This document shows, piece by piece, positions 43,785-55,214 of a stretch of 64,000 bases of DNA. The position numbers and the translations under genes are program-made. This DNA is from Notospermus geniculatus. Its lineage: Eukaryota > Nemertea > Pilidiophora > Heteronemertea > Lineidae. Below the pieces are notes generated by a model, which was given only the letters and a program-made list of their open reading frames with translations, had not been told where the DNA came from and did no database searches. The stretch lies in NCBI GenBank assembly GCA_002633025.1, contig NMRB01002426.1, forward strand, positions 21,066 through 85,065, read 5' to 3'. Each line of letters starts with the position of its first letter. The first letter of the stretch is position 1.

Positions 43785-44364
43785 GTAATTAGGTCATTGC
43801 CATGGATAATTCGCGCATGCGCATTTTGCCGTTTTCCTTGGTCCAAGCCGGAAGTCGATGTTTTAATGGCTTTCAACGAAGGATTTGCCGGTGGGTCGCA
43901 CATTTTACCGTTTTCTGTGGGCTTTTCGCCCAGCTTTGTGTTTATAAGTGTGTGGGTCCTCGAGATAATCACCTGGTGCTCCTGAAAATCGTTACCATCA
44001 TGAAAATCGGGTGAGATTTACAGAAAAATTCGCCCAGGTTGGGTCTCCGAATGGACAAAAATGGCGATGCACGTGGCCGGTCCGTCGCGAATTCACCCCA
44101 TTCTTCGCTCGAACTGTGGGAAACCAGCGGGGAAACCAGTGATTTTTCCGTTCCTCAATTGTTACCAGACCCGTTCACAGTGTAATAAAGGGCTCTCCTG
44201 CAGAAATATCGAAGAGAACCACCAAAAATGCTGCCGATTGCCGGAATCCTTCGTTGAAACCAATGTAAACACACCAGCCTCACCGTTGTCAAGGAATATG
44301 GCTACTGCGCATGTGCGGGTTGCCAAGAAATCGCCATGACGTCATAAACGACGACCTAATTTGA
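43785..44364. mobile_element. ~580-bp diverged inverted-repeat element
   Basis: Left arm 'aattaggtcattgccatgg' to 'tttcaacgaaggatttgccgg' matches the inverted right arm ('aattaggtcgtcg' to 'tttcaacgaaggattccgg') in the same order over about 110 bp. The arms carry NRF1-like words (GCGCATGCGC at 43812, and TGCGCATGTGC at 44306). An ambiguous base follows at 44365. ORFs 43697-43972 and 44061-44339 lie in the arms and are not called. Confidence 0.5.
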
Positions 44365-44365
44365 N

Positions 44366-45030
44366 TCGATAGGACCTTTTCAGTGTTCTGTCGTCTAATA
44401 TTTACCTCTATTAACCTTCTGTATTATCCGGAATGTCTTGCAAGTTGTGGATAATGTCAGCCACAGTATCAGTAGGGTACCGGACGGTTAGAAGCTGGTC
44501 CCTAACAAGATAAATCCAAAAGTACACAAGGGTGTGTCTGACAAAAGTCGCCAGGAATAGTCACAAGAAATCCACAAAGTATTCCTCCAAAAGTAACAGT
44601 GACTGTATTCCTGACATGAATTACCACACACAGCAAGGCCTTGGAGAACGTCCTCTCGGTAGCGTAGTAGCGGCACAATTGCAGTATCAGTAGTAGGCTG
44701 GCGCTATCTCACGTGATCTGAGTGCAGTGATTGATAGATGAGACAGAGTTGAAACAAACAGTGATTGTCAAGATACTTATATTTATCGAATGAAGCGAAG
44801 TCTGATTTCTCTGTCTCTGGAATGATATGCGGTACTATAATTTATGAAATCTTGATACATTGTACTTCTGTAAATTATTTTCTGATAAATATCGCATGAC
44901 CAGCTCCTCATGATACATTTGAAGCTGGTTTCGAGGGCCTCAATAAAAGTTGGAGAGCTGAGGTATCTGTTATATGATGCCTTTACTTAATAGGGTAATT
45001 CCCTGCCCCTGCGGTGAAGTCTTCGACAAA
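44366..45030. other. No gene recognised
   Basis: I see neither a domain nor a repeat pair here. Confidence 0.3.
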
Positions 45031-45034
45031 AGTT

Positions 45035-45400
45035 TATTTATGTTTTTTACCTCACCTGGGGTGAGCTGTTACGATGTGCATCATCCGTCGTCGTCCGTTA
45101 GCAGAGCAAGTTTCGTAACCGCCTGGGCTGTTGATCTTAAACTTGGCACATTTATATCTGATTCGATTCTTCAGAAAAAGTGCAGTAACTCTTAAACTCT
45201 TAAACTCTGGATCATCTACAAATTTTTATCATAGGTGTATCTAATGAGGATACATAACATATATAACGGGGTTTTGATCTGACCCACTTTTCAAGGTCAA
45301 AGAGGTGAACTTCACAATTTCGCCTTTTGGCGGCACGTTTCGTAACCGCCGGAGCTATTGACCTGAAACTTGGTACATACGGGAGGGTCACACTTTATTG
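45035..45400 (-). repeat. Divergent inverted copy of the array 'c' module
   Basis: Its reverse complement reads 'ccaagtttcaggtcaatagc', 'gaaacgtgccgccaaaaggcg' and 'gtgggtcagatcaaaacccc', clearly homologous to 1760-1880 and the matching parts of both arrays. An inner part around 45108-45130 repeats the 'gtttcgtaaccgcc' word seen at 45345. It carries a CCGTCGTCGTCCGTTAGC stretch like 6560-6600. Confidence 0.65.
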
Positions 45401-45409
45401 GTCTTCCGC

Positions 45410-46557
45410 CACAAATTTTCCAAGTCCACTAATGCTATTCATACGGGCCCAAATAGGATATTTTGATCAATGAAATTTGATCACTAGGACTAGGATTACC
45501 GTATTGACATGCAACTGATTTCGGTATTAATTTCCTTTCGTAGAAAATAGCCGGTTGAAATAATTTTAGTGTGGTGTTCACAGACCGCTGTGTCAGTCCA
45601 GGGTACTTTAACCCCCTATTGTTTCAAACAGGTTTCAAGAATGGCTGACAGTCAATTTGTGCAAATTGTTGCTGCATTAATCATTGTTGGTGTCTGTTGC
45701 ACTCTTTATTGCGGACGTTCAACATGTTCATCAACATTAATTCTGCATGGGCGGACTCTAAGCCTTATCCCACAGAGTAACTTGCTCCTCTAATTCTGCG
45801 ACGAAATGCATGGTTTTCACTTTGTTGCTTTAAAGTTTCCCTGTTGGCTATCCATTGCCTTAATGATGTCACCGACAAACAAAGTTTTTGCACATACTGG
45901 GCAAAGTTTAAAAATTTCCCCGCGTTAATCTCATCCATTTTCGTTTTGTACTTCCCTGCCTCCGGATGCTGGCCACGGCGGTGGTATTGTCTGTATTTAA
46001 ATATAGGCCTATGTGGGCGCCCTTCAACTTGTTGCAGGGGTCAACCCATGAAACGTGGTGTCCTAAGGGGAATGGTGTTAATTCCTAACATCATCATTTC
46101 GTCATTTGTTACAGAATATCTCCAAAATCCAGGAAAATGGCAATATGGCCACGGCGCCATCTTTAGAATTTCCTTCAACCTTTCAACGGAGCACATTTGC
46201 CCTACGCATGGGCTGCCAGGACGACCCCATTGCTCGGGGCTACGGGCATTCCAGTTGGGGTCAAATAACCTTTTTCTCCTGAAAATGAACGGAAAAATGA
46301 CCCTAACATGAAGANATAAAGTAATACGGTGACCAGTATAGTGGCTCCCCAAATAATCGAATTTAATCAATTTGGAAATTATGGAAATTTTGCCGTTCTG
46401 GCCAGTCATGACAGTGCGGTGTTCCTTTATTTCATTGTTGCTTTTGTATTTATTGTTAATTTTGATTGGATCTGTTTGCATTCAGCAGGACTACTTGCTG
46501 GAATAGACGGATATTTCAGCACTCATTCAAGGGCCTCTGATTTGCTCAGTGATTCGC
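45410..46557. other. No gene recognised; ambiguous base at 46315
   Basis: ORFs on both strands at 45844-46481 overlap one another and show no domain; one contains the ambiguous base. Confidence 0.3.
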
Positions 46558-46732
46558 ATAAGGGGCACAGTCCGCGTGAGCTACTGCGAAACTAATGTAT
46601 TAGGCCAGCCCTGCATACCATGATATATAAATACACACAGCACACCTGGATGACCTAATTTCTGTCCGCAGTGAAGTACACCTGACTGCGGACAAGATTT
46701 TGCAGTAGCTCATGCGGTGTGTGTCCCTAATG
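46558..46732. repeat. 175-bp foldback
   Basis: 'ggggcacagtccgcgtgagctactg' in part pairs with the inverse of 'cagtagctcatgcggtgtg', and 'gtccgcag' with 'ctgcggac' inside. Probable MITE, no target duplication identified. Confidence 0.5.
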
Positions 46733-46893
46733 GCATTATCCATTCTGGTTTTTTCCTACAAATCTGGAAGTTGACTTCCTTTTATATCCTTTTACTTTTG
46801 TTGACCTTCGTGCATCTTTTTGCTATTTGTGTTTGTTATGAATTATGCATGTCATATTTATTAAACCCTTTTCTTTCAGCTAAATCAGTTTCT

Positions 46894-47026
46894 CCTTAAT
46901 TACATCCACTCCCTTTATTAGGTCCAGCAACCATCCGTGGGGCTTGGACACTTTTCTTTCCTTAGTTACATCCACTCTCTTAATTAGGTCCAGCAACCAT
47001 TTGTGGTGCTTGGACACTATTCTTTC
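46894..47026. repeat. Tandem duplication of 66 bp
   Basis: 'acatccact', 'aggtccagcaaccat' and 'gcttggacac' recur in the same order with a 66-bp shift, followed by a third 'ccttaatt' start. Confidence 0.75.
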
Positions 47027-47365
47027 CTTAATTGCTCACTCATCCTGTCTACACAGCTGTTAGTTCTAAATTTGGGTTTCAGCTCAGTCTTTTCTAGAGT
47101 TTCAGATTGTAAAGTTGCACTTGAAAAAGACCCCGGTTGGGGTCGAAAATTCGTGAATTCTGGAGATTGACTTCCTGCTTATTATCATTCAAGGGCCTCT
47201 GACACGTATGTCGGAGACTTCACCTGGGACTTGCGGCACGCTGGGCTAGGTGTCTTGAAATTCTGGGAGGGGTACTTCACAGACTTGTTTCAGGTGTACT
47301 AGGGTTATCAGTACTTTTTGGGTTAGGCCTACATGGTGCAATATCTGGCTTAGGAGTCTGCAGCT

Positions 47366-47665
47366 TGGCACATCCGCACGAGGAGCAAATCACAGTTACA
47401 GTTCATATCAAAGTGTCCATGCACATCCAGACGAGGAGCAAATCACAGTTACAGTTCATAGTGAATATTCCAAAATGTCCATGCACATCCAGACGAGGAG
47501 CAAATCACAGTTAGAGTTCATATCCAAAGTGTACATGCACATCCACACGAGGAGCAAATCACAGTTACAGTTCATAGTGAATATACCAAAATGTCAATGC
47601 ACATCCAGACGAGGAGCAAATCACAGTTAGAGTTCATAGTGAATATTCCAATATGTCCATCACGG
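47366..47665. repeat. Minisatellite of ~54-62 bp units
   Basis: 'acgaggagcaaatcacagtt' occurs six times (about 47378, 47432, 47493, 47551, 47609 and partly diverged variants), each followed by a 'gttcata' word and a variable spacer. It ends a few bases before the stop of the last exon of HIRAN copy 3. Confidence 0.75.
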
Positions 47666-47674
47666 GATGCACAA

Positions 47675-50600
47675 TTAAACAGCCATTTTCTCAAAGGCAC
47701 GAATAAATTTGGCTTTGACTCTTGCTGGTTTCCTTGGCTGTAAGAAGAATGCATCCAAGAACCCAAGGGTATCCGCTAGATATCTTGAGTAGCATACATC
47801 AAACGAATAGAAAACCGCCATTAGTGTTGTCAGTGCAGAGGCAACAGTTGGGAGGCCACCATCCGTTGATATCTGCATCCCATCCATCCGAATATTCATA
47901 CTTGCATCTGCCGTCAGTAAAGCGCTTCCTACAACAAAACATATACTAATATACAATTAAAAGTTCACTATTTTAAAATTCACTAAAAAATTGCTGACTT
48001 GAAAAATTCACTATTTTTCAAGTCAGACATTCAATGTTCGTACTATAAAATAACTGACTACTTTCCAAACAAACGGTATTTGAAAGGTTCACAGCAGGCC
48101 ACTTGGCCAACACTCGATATCAATTGTGCATCATCATTGGTAACTGTACGCATATAAGTAAATAGAGTCAGCCAATCATAAAGTGTAATCAAAAACAATC
48201 CCCTCCACTCATGTTCAGATCGTTCTGGCCAATGATGTCCTCACCTTATGAATTATGTACATGTACAGCATTTCAGATTTCTCTTGGAACCAGGCTGGAA
48301 TCAGGAGTGCAGCAGCACTAACTTCTAAAGTTGAAAAAGAGGTCAGATAATCAACAACGGTATGTGAAGCACATGCATATTATATTTTATCTGGTTTAAA
48401 GATAATATACCCCGGATTCCTTGTTTACTGTTATTGTTGACAAGCTTGTATGTTTACAAACACTGCAGCGTAAAATTAGTTAGTCAAATCTCCGCTGTGG
48501 CGCTCATCAATGAAATGACGTCACTACTATGTCTGACCGCGTTTGTTGATAAGTACCACTCGAAGAAGGATTCCGGGAACTGTCGGCACTTCTGGGGCTG
48601 TCGAATGTAGGAATGCAGGAAAAGATATATGTCAGCATCCAAGCAGAGACTTTGGATATTTTCCGAGGGAGATTCTGTAGGCCTGAATGCTCGGGAATGT
48701 GTTCGCCTGAAGTTATCCCAGCGTAGGTACATCTTGTACGGTACCGGTATATCTACTTTGTACATCATCTGTGTGTCGGTGTCCATTGCCGCTGCAGTTG
48801 GTCTATGGCATTGCAGGCAAATCTTGTTGCATCAAGCAGTCAAACTGCAAACCTCTCGTCATCAACATATCACATTACTTGTTTTCTTCCCCTCCACCGT
48901 TTGAATGTCGCGTTTGAAAGCCTTAGACCTACTTGGCAGGCATATTTCAACGCCTTCTCTAATCCATTTTGATTTCGAAGCGAGAACAAACATGGCGGCG
49001 TTATATTCACGAAGTAGCCAATCAGACAGAGGCAAGCTGCGCTGTTGACGTTAAAACTAGTGGCCTTCAGCGCATGTCAACACAACAATGATTTTATGAA
49101 TGGATCGGGCAACGTGATGTAAACAATGACATCATCTTTGTTGACAAACATTGCGAATTTCGTGGCCCGCGAAAATAATCCGTGATATATTATCTTTAAA
49201 CCTCGCGTAAAATCTTCAGAACTTGTTGTCCACCACACTAGATTCTCCATTGTCGGGAGTTGTAGTTGCAAAGGAATGAAATCAAAAGACCTCACCTTTT
49301 TTCTCGTTCTCTTCCAAAACATCATCCTTGGCCATCTGCAGCTACTTCATCACCTCCGTCTTCCAACGTGAGTCTGGTGATCGTTCCAATATCTTGCAAG
49401 CGTAATTGACAAGTGTTGATGAAATCCCATCAACATCTAGATCAAATCGGACTGACTTCTAGAGAAAATAACCCCCCACAGGGATTCAATGTTCAAATAT
49501 TCAATGCACTGTCAAATCTGTATGTTGGTTGCAGATGTAACCACTGCCGCTTCTTGATGACGTTGCAACGTCCACTATGTATTAATTTGTTTGCGGGAAC
49601 ATTCCAATTCCGGGTTATATCCGTCAGTTTGATTTTTGTAATTTCATTTTTAAGAATAGCAATCGTCACCATCCGGACTCTGTCCCCTGGAAAATAACCC
49701 ACAGTTTTCTCTTTCCCATCCAGCGTAACCTTCACTACCAAAGCATTACAATCTTTGATGTTGCCAGGCTCGTGCATGATTAGAGTTTCAACTTGTCGCC
49801 CTCTACTCTTTTTCAAACTTTCCTGTCTCTCATCATCATACGTGCTACCAGCCAAAATGAAACTAATACCAAACTCTTCATCTTCATCATCACTTCAATC
49901 CTCTGGCACGTCTCCACATACGTCATCACATTCTCCCACACCACTGCTTCTCCCATCATTTACCACTCTTCCGGAATAAGGCTGCATAATGATACTGGTA
50001 TTTTCACCCGCCATGGAAATACAATTGCATTTAATCCTTCTATCGTCGAAATCCACAGTGGGCAGTGCAGAATTGTCAGTGAATGACACATCACGTGCGA
50101 CTTCAGCGACTTCACTAGTGAGGATACTGTACTTGCATATTAACACCCGCAGGAGTAGCCTTGAATAAATGAAAGGAATGCCCGAATACAAATCTGGGGA
50201 AGGCATGCCTTGGATTCATTCATATTGAAAACATGAAACCAACATCGTGCCCATGTAATATGGTAATAGCAAAATGGGTGGATATGAAGCCAATCCGGCA
50301 AACTGTATGTAAATATCAGTACAATGAAGATCATCAAATTACATGAAAATATCATTAACAACAATGTTGGTCTTAAATTATTTGAAACGGCGGTGACAAC
50401 GTGACTTCTCCGGAAGACAGATGCTGATTATGATCAAGAATTATTTAATTTGTCTCATTTCTTTCATTTCAATCTGGTGAGTAGATATGTATTTCAGATT
50501 TAAACTTACTTACCATGATCATTAGCTTGGGTGGGTTTGCTTACTTTCTCATTGGCCTCCTCTAATGCCAACGACAATTTAGTTATTTCTGCAAATAAAT

Positions 50601-51033
50601 GCATGATGTACTTGTTTCTTTTTTTGTCTGCCAAACTATGTAAGTGGCGTATTATTGTCCCTATTTAAGCACACCATGAATTTACCTTGCAATCCTACAC
50701 ATGATTTCTGCTGATCTTCAGCCTCCGTGCTGCAAAGGGATATATACAGTTTTTCAAAACTCACCTCTATGTTTATTTTATGATGATTTTTTTGAGAGTC
50801 TAATTTTTTCTGATACACCCTGTAGTTCTTAATCAGCTGAGGAAATTTCTGAAATGTGTAAATTGCATGTTGTTACCAGTACTATTCATTTTCGTGGATT
50901 TGCCCGTTTGTCGCTGAAGTGGAAAGGTGACATTCATTGCTTCCTCTGCTCTTTCTGTGTCTTGATCATTGGATGGCAGTACCAATAATTGCCTGAGGAA
51001 GCTGATCTTGGCGTGGATATCTTCATTATTTTC
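47675..51033 (-). pseudogene. HIRAN-domain gene, copy 3 (longest)
   Basis: Exons on minus from 51033: upstream exon 50900-51033 (IHAKISFLRELL); a fragment of the N-terminal exon at 50636-50735 (EDQQKSCVGLQG); coiled-coil exon 50514-50588; HIRAN exon 49493-50060 with AGSTYDDERQES, LIMHEPGN, DCNALVVKV and VGYFPGDRV; exon 49296-49458; exon about 48245-48325; last exon 47675-47940 with TVASALTTLMAVFYSF and the C terminus KAKFIRAFEKMAV. The same TGA as in copy 1 breaks the acidic segment (near 49897). An insertion (48401-49194) sits in an intron. The N-terminal exon is shortened compared with copies 1 and 2. Confidence 0.55.
48401..49194. mobile_element. 794-bp insertion in an intron of HIRAN copy 3
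   Basis: Ends GATAATATACCCCGGATT and (inverted) GATAATATATCACGGATT, flanked by TTTAAA on both sides. Copy 1 has 'tctggtttaaacctcc' at the matching place (36500-36516), an exact empty site. Because TTTAAA is palindromic, the duplication could be TA, TTAA or TTTAAA. ORFs inside (48484-48904) show no transposase. Confidence 0.8.
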
Positions 51034-52190
51034 TGCAAGAATGGGTTGCCAGTGAATGCAACCGTAACTGTCTCGGGGCTTTTTTGCATTAGGAGTATCA
51101 AAAGCCGTGACATTTGCTTATGGTTTGCAGAGATTGTCCCTTTTGTCTACCAGTATGGTGAGGAGGAATTCATGTCCCGATCCCACGACAATACTGAAGA
51201 TCAAATACAAGTAGGCCTGCTGTTGTAATCCGTCTCTTTCCCTTTGACTGGCTTGTGAGGGTATGAAACAAGGATTAAGAAATTGCAAAGTAAACAAGTG
51301 ATATGTATCTAACAGGCACACAGAGAATAAGGCTGTGTGAAGGGATTACAATGTGTGAAGGGATTACAATGAGTCCTACAGTGTATCACTCATTCGTAGG
51401 TCACTCCCGTTCTTGTAGATGGCAGCGCAGGTCACCACACAAATCTGATTTTCTCTCTTTTTCATGCAAATCATCACTTTTAAAACCAAAATACCGTAAT
51501 AAAACACGCTCCTTCTATTGTACTGTACACATAGGCCGCTCTTCGTAGGATTCAAGTCCTAACTAAGGAGGATATTATGGGCAGAAAGTCCGATCCACCC
51601 GATCTGTGTACAGTCATTACATGGCAAGGTATAGCAGATAAACAGGTCAACTCAGGTTGATAACAAAATCCAACATTACCGTCCATTATGTATAGATGTA
51701 CTGGTAATTCTGAAATATAGCCTACCTGCAAATCCGACAATTTTGATAGTCTCTTCAGCCTGTACATGGTGTTCGATAATCCTGAGTTGTTCAGTTGTCA
51801 TTGGTAAAGTGTCGGTAGAACTTCTGAAAGCAAGGTTAGGAACCAATGTCAATCTTTCTCGTTTAGGCCTACGTCAATTTTACAATTGTCTATTCTCTGT
51901 CGGTTGGGTAAAGATTGTGACATACACTCTGATGAAAAAGAAAAATTCTGACCTACGGATATCTCATGGTTATCTGCTCTCCTTTCTGATTAGTGACAGT
52001 CGTCCCTATGCCCGGGAGTCCATGATGCTGATGTCAAGGATCATGGCCGCATTGTTTAATTTAGGCCGCTCTAGGCATGTTGCCTACCCTTTAAAATCGG
52101 AAATTTCGAGCCTGGCGGCGGCGGCTGCTGCCCGCTCTTCTGATGTGACCCGTCATGTCATGCATGAGATCACTCATGCCACTTCAATGA
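51034..52190. other. No gene recognised
   Basis: A 21-bp tandem duplication ('tgtgaagggattacaatg') lies at 51332-51372. The 184-residue plus ORF 51743-52297 has no recognisable domain and overlaps the dead gene's last exon on the other strand. Confidence 0.3.
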
Positions 52191-53337
52191 TCATGAACCA
52201 TGGGCACCGTCAATGCTTGTTGCATAATGGCCGTGTATTCTCTTATGCTGATCGAACTGTACCAAGTTCTTCACGCAGACATCCAAAGAGTCAGTAGCCT
52301 TCATGTCCATTTTCAGCTTCTGGTGATATGATTCCAGCCGATTGGTTGTGGCGTTGCCTAAATTCGAATGTAACTTGCGCCAAGCACTGACCCACATTTC
52401 CTTGCCTTTGCGCCAGTTCTTTTCATAGTAATCCAAGAAAGGCTTGGCTGCCACAGTTTTCAGATCTGCATAATGTGAACTGTATTCTTCATTAGTGTTG
52501 CTGTAGAGAAGTTTCATAAGCAACTTTTTTACTTCCACTTTTGTGTCAGTAGGAATATTTGTCGTCTCCTTTTTGAATGTTTTGAGGACGTGAAAACGAC
52601 AAATCTGGATGACAGCGTGGGGAAAATGTGTTTTCACAACAGAAATTTCGGTAAAATCTTTGTCAATCGGGAACACTTTGGTTTTTGAGAGGTCGCCAGA
52701 AACTGACTAAATTCTAACACCCCACCCATCTTCTACCATAAGTGTTTACAGAGGCATCCTGCGGCTGTTTACACGGTATGTCGCATCAAGGAGGCAGACC
52801 TCTGCAAACTTCATGTATGTCTTCTTCATTCGGGGAAGTTGGAGAAATATACAGGAGATTTCTGCATCCTGGTTCAACGTCATAACCACCACTGATCCTG
52901 GCATGTCACGTTCAATGCTATCGAGTGTTTCACATAATCTTACAAGTTCCGTTTTCCCGTCAGTGGTTTGGGAAGTAAGTTCCTTTGCAATATTCTTTAA
53001 ATCCTGGTTTGTAAGCCTTTTGCTGGTCATACCCTGAAGCTGTTCCCGCAGTATATTCTTTGGCAACTGCAAAATGAAACAAAGTATACATACAATGAAC
53101 TGATTAGATCCTGTTTTAGGTAGTAACGAATAGAATGGGGTGGAAAATTGTAGGAGCCATTCAGAATCAAGCAATCTCATTCAACAATACCCCTGCGAAT
53201 TGCCAACGATCCCGTAGTACCTCGTGCTTTACACTGAATTGACAGTATTTGTATTTGTATTTTCATTTTTTCCGTCATGGCCGACGCTATAGCAATATTG
53301 GCCCTCGTAAGTACGGAGGAGGCCATCACAAGCTATT

Positions 53338-53640
53338 CATGTTCCTCACTTGGATGGGGTCTTTTACTTGCCCTTGCAAAGGCACAAGGTACAAGGCACC
53401 ACGGCTTACTGTTTTGACAGTGATCTGTCAATCGCTGGCTATCATGGCGCCCTGCCAGCAGTGAGGTCGATTATGACTTTTCGGATTTCATTCTTTTCGG
53501 TGGATTTGTTACCATAACTGAGACAGACACGCACCTTCAGCTTCATCAGTGACTTCAGCCGTTCCTTCGTCTCCGGGTCTAATCTGCGGTTTTCCGGGTA
53601 ACATTGGAAAAAGTCTGCATCACTAGTCTCGTGCCACCAG
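53338..53640. repeat. Duplicate of 54081-54524, with a 150-bp deletion
   Basis: 53341-53512 and 54083-54252 are almost identical (SINE-body words, then 'gtcgattatgact'). 53515-53632 repeats 54417-54524, the 3' half of exon 2 of the ZSWIM-like gene. About 150 bp (54262-54415) is absent here. The second copy begins right after the ambiguous base at 54080. Confidence 0.75.
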
Positions 53641-54639
53641 ACTCTGCAATTTTCAATTTTAGAGTCTGGTCCGGATGGTACCTTTTCCTTGTAAAATCCA
53701 TCATGGCGGACAATCTACCGCCGATGACGTAGAACACAATGCACAATCAAAGCAGAAAGCATTCAGCGTGCGAGTAAAACTGCAGTATTTGTACCCCTTG
53801 CTGTTAGGCCTACTGTACTTTTTATAGCATAATTCCCTCCCCAATCGAAAAAATATAAATATACTTGCCTGAAATTCCAATGAAAGACACTATAAATTGA
53901 CTTGACAACACAAATTGAGGCGATTCACCTCACTAATTTTCACGCTTCAAGTTCTCTGGGCACCGCCATTACTCCCCTGCAGCCTACGTCACCAAATTTT
54001 GAAACTAGCCAATCAGCGAAGCTGACCTCATTTCAAATCATCGAAATGAGGTCGATCAATGAGAATTGCGTTCCGTGCCNAGTTCCTCACTTGGATGGGG
54101 TCTTTTACTTGCCCTTGCAAAGGCACAAGGTACAAGGCACCACGGCTTACTGTTTTGACAGTGATCTGTCAACCGCTGGCTATCATGGCGCCTTGCCAGC
54201 AGTGAGGTCGATTATGACTGTTCGGATTTCATTCTTTTAGGTGGATTTGGTAACCATAACTGTCACACTCACCATTGAAAATGCAGTGTTTTTGAAATCC
54301 TACACTGGCCCCCAACCGGAAATATTTATCCACACGAAAAGGTACTTTCTGACCCTAACAACTAAATATTTTAGCCGCGAAAATATCTGCATATACGGTA
54401 TGCCAGTTTGGACAAGGAGACAGACACGCACCTTCAGCTTCATCAGTGACTTCAGCCGTTCCTTCGTCTCCGGGTCTAATCTGCGGTTTTCCGGGTAACA
54501 TTGGAAAAAGTCTGCATCACAGGGGTGATTGTGATTAAAATTGATTTCTTGGACGACCAGCTTTGCTCTGTTTTTGTCCCCTTTCAAACGAATGTTGGCT
54601 GGACACTGAAACTTGCACGTACTGGAAGACATACATGTA

Positions 54640-55088
54640 CAGGGCGAGTCAAAAAAATGTTCCTCCAACTTTCTTGGCCTGCCATACAAAGTTTATGACA
54701 GGTACTGAAACATAAATGGTGCCATCCTTTTCCTATGGATGTCTACTAAGTCTTGTGTAAAAATCATCCATGTGTGACCACGCATAATATGGTCACCAGG
54801 ACCCATTATTCCACGGTGGCCAGAAATGCAAGTTACACAAAGTGGGACTTTCCGACTACCGGCACCCCATATTTGCACAACTTAAATGACTAACAAGAAA
54901 GAAATTACTTGACAAAATGGATACTTTTATTGAAGCTGAGGTGTTCAACACATTTAATCAGTGACTTCCCCATAACTGATGAGGGAAAATGCCCACTGAC
55001 CACAAACGTTACAGCTTCACCATTGTGTAACTTGCATTTCTATGGCAGGCAAAGAAAGTTGGAGGAACATTTTTTTTGACTTACCCTG
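54640..55088. mobile_element. 449-bp mariner-type MITE at exon 2
   Basis: Ends CAGGGCGAGTCAAAAAAA and (inverted) CAGGGTAAGTCAAAAAAA, continuing through ATGTTCCTCCAACTTTCTT. TA lies at 54638-54639 and 55089-55090. It lies 19 bp upstream of the exon 2 acceptor of the ZSWIM-like gene, so it displaces the normal intron end. It has no transposase ORF. Confidence 0.85.
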
Positions 55089-55214
55089 TATGGTAGTTTT
55101 AGAATAATAAGTAGGCTATCATACTGATATTTATCACATTCTTCTAACAAGGAAATGACGTTTACCACAATACAAACAATAATGACTCAGTTATCAATGC
55201 TGTGGACTGCACGG

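Noticed and set aside
45844-46481. Overlapping ORFs of ~150 residues on both strands
   Set aside because: They cover each other, one includes the ambiguous base, and neither shows a domain.
47366-47665. Regularly spaced 20-bp repeats considered as a CRISPR-like array
   Set aside because: Units are 54-62 bp minisatellite repeats whose 'spacers' are themselves similar; the window is eukaryotic and has no cas genes.
51743-52297. A 184-residue plus-strand ORF
   Set aside because: Its 3' part is antisense to the last exon of the ZSWIM-like gene, and no domain or splice signal supports it.
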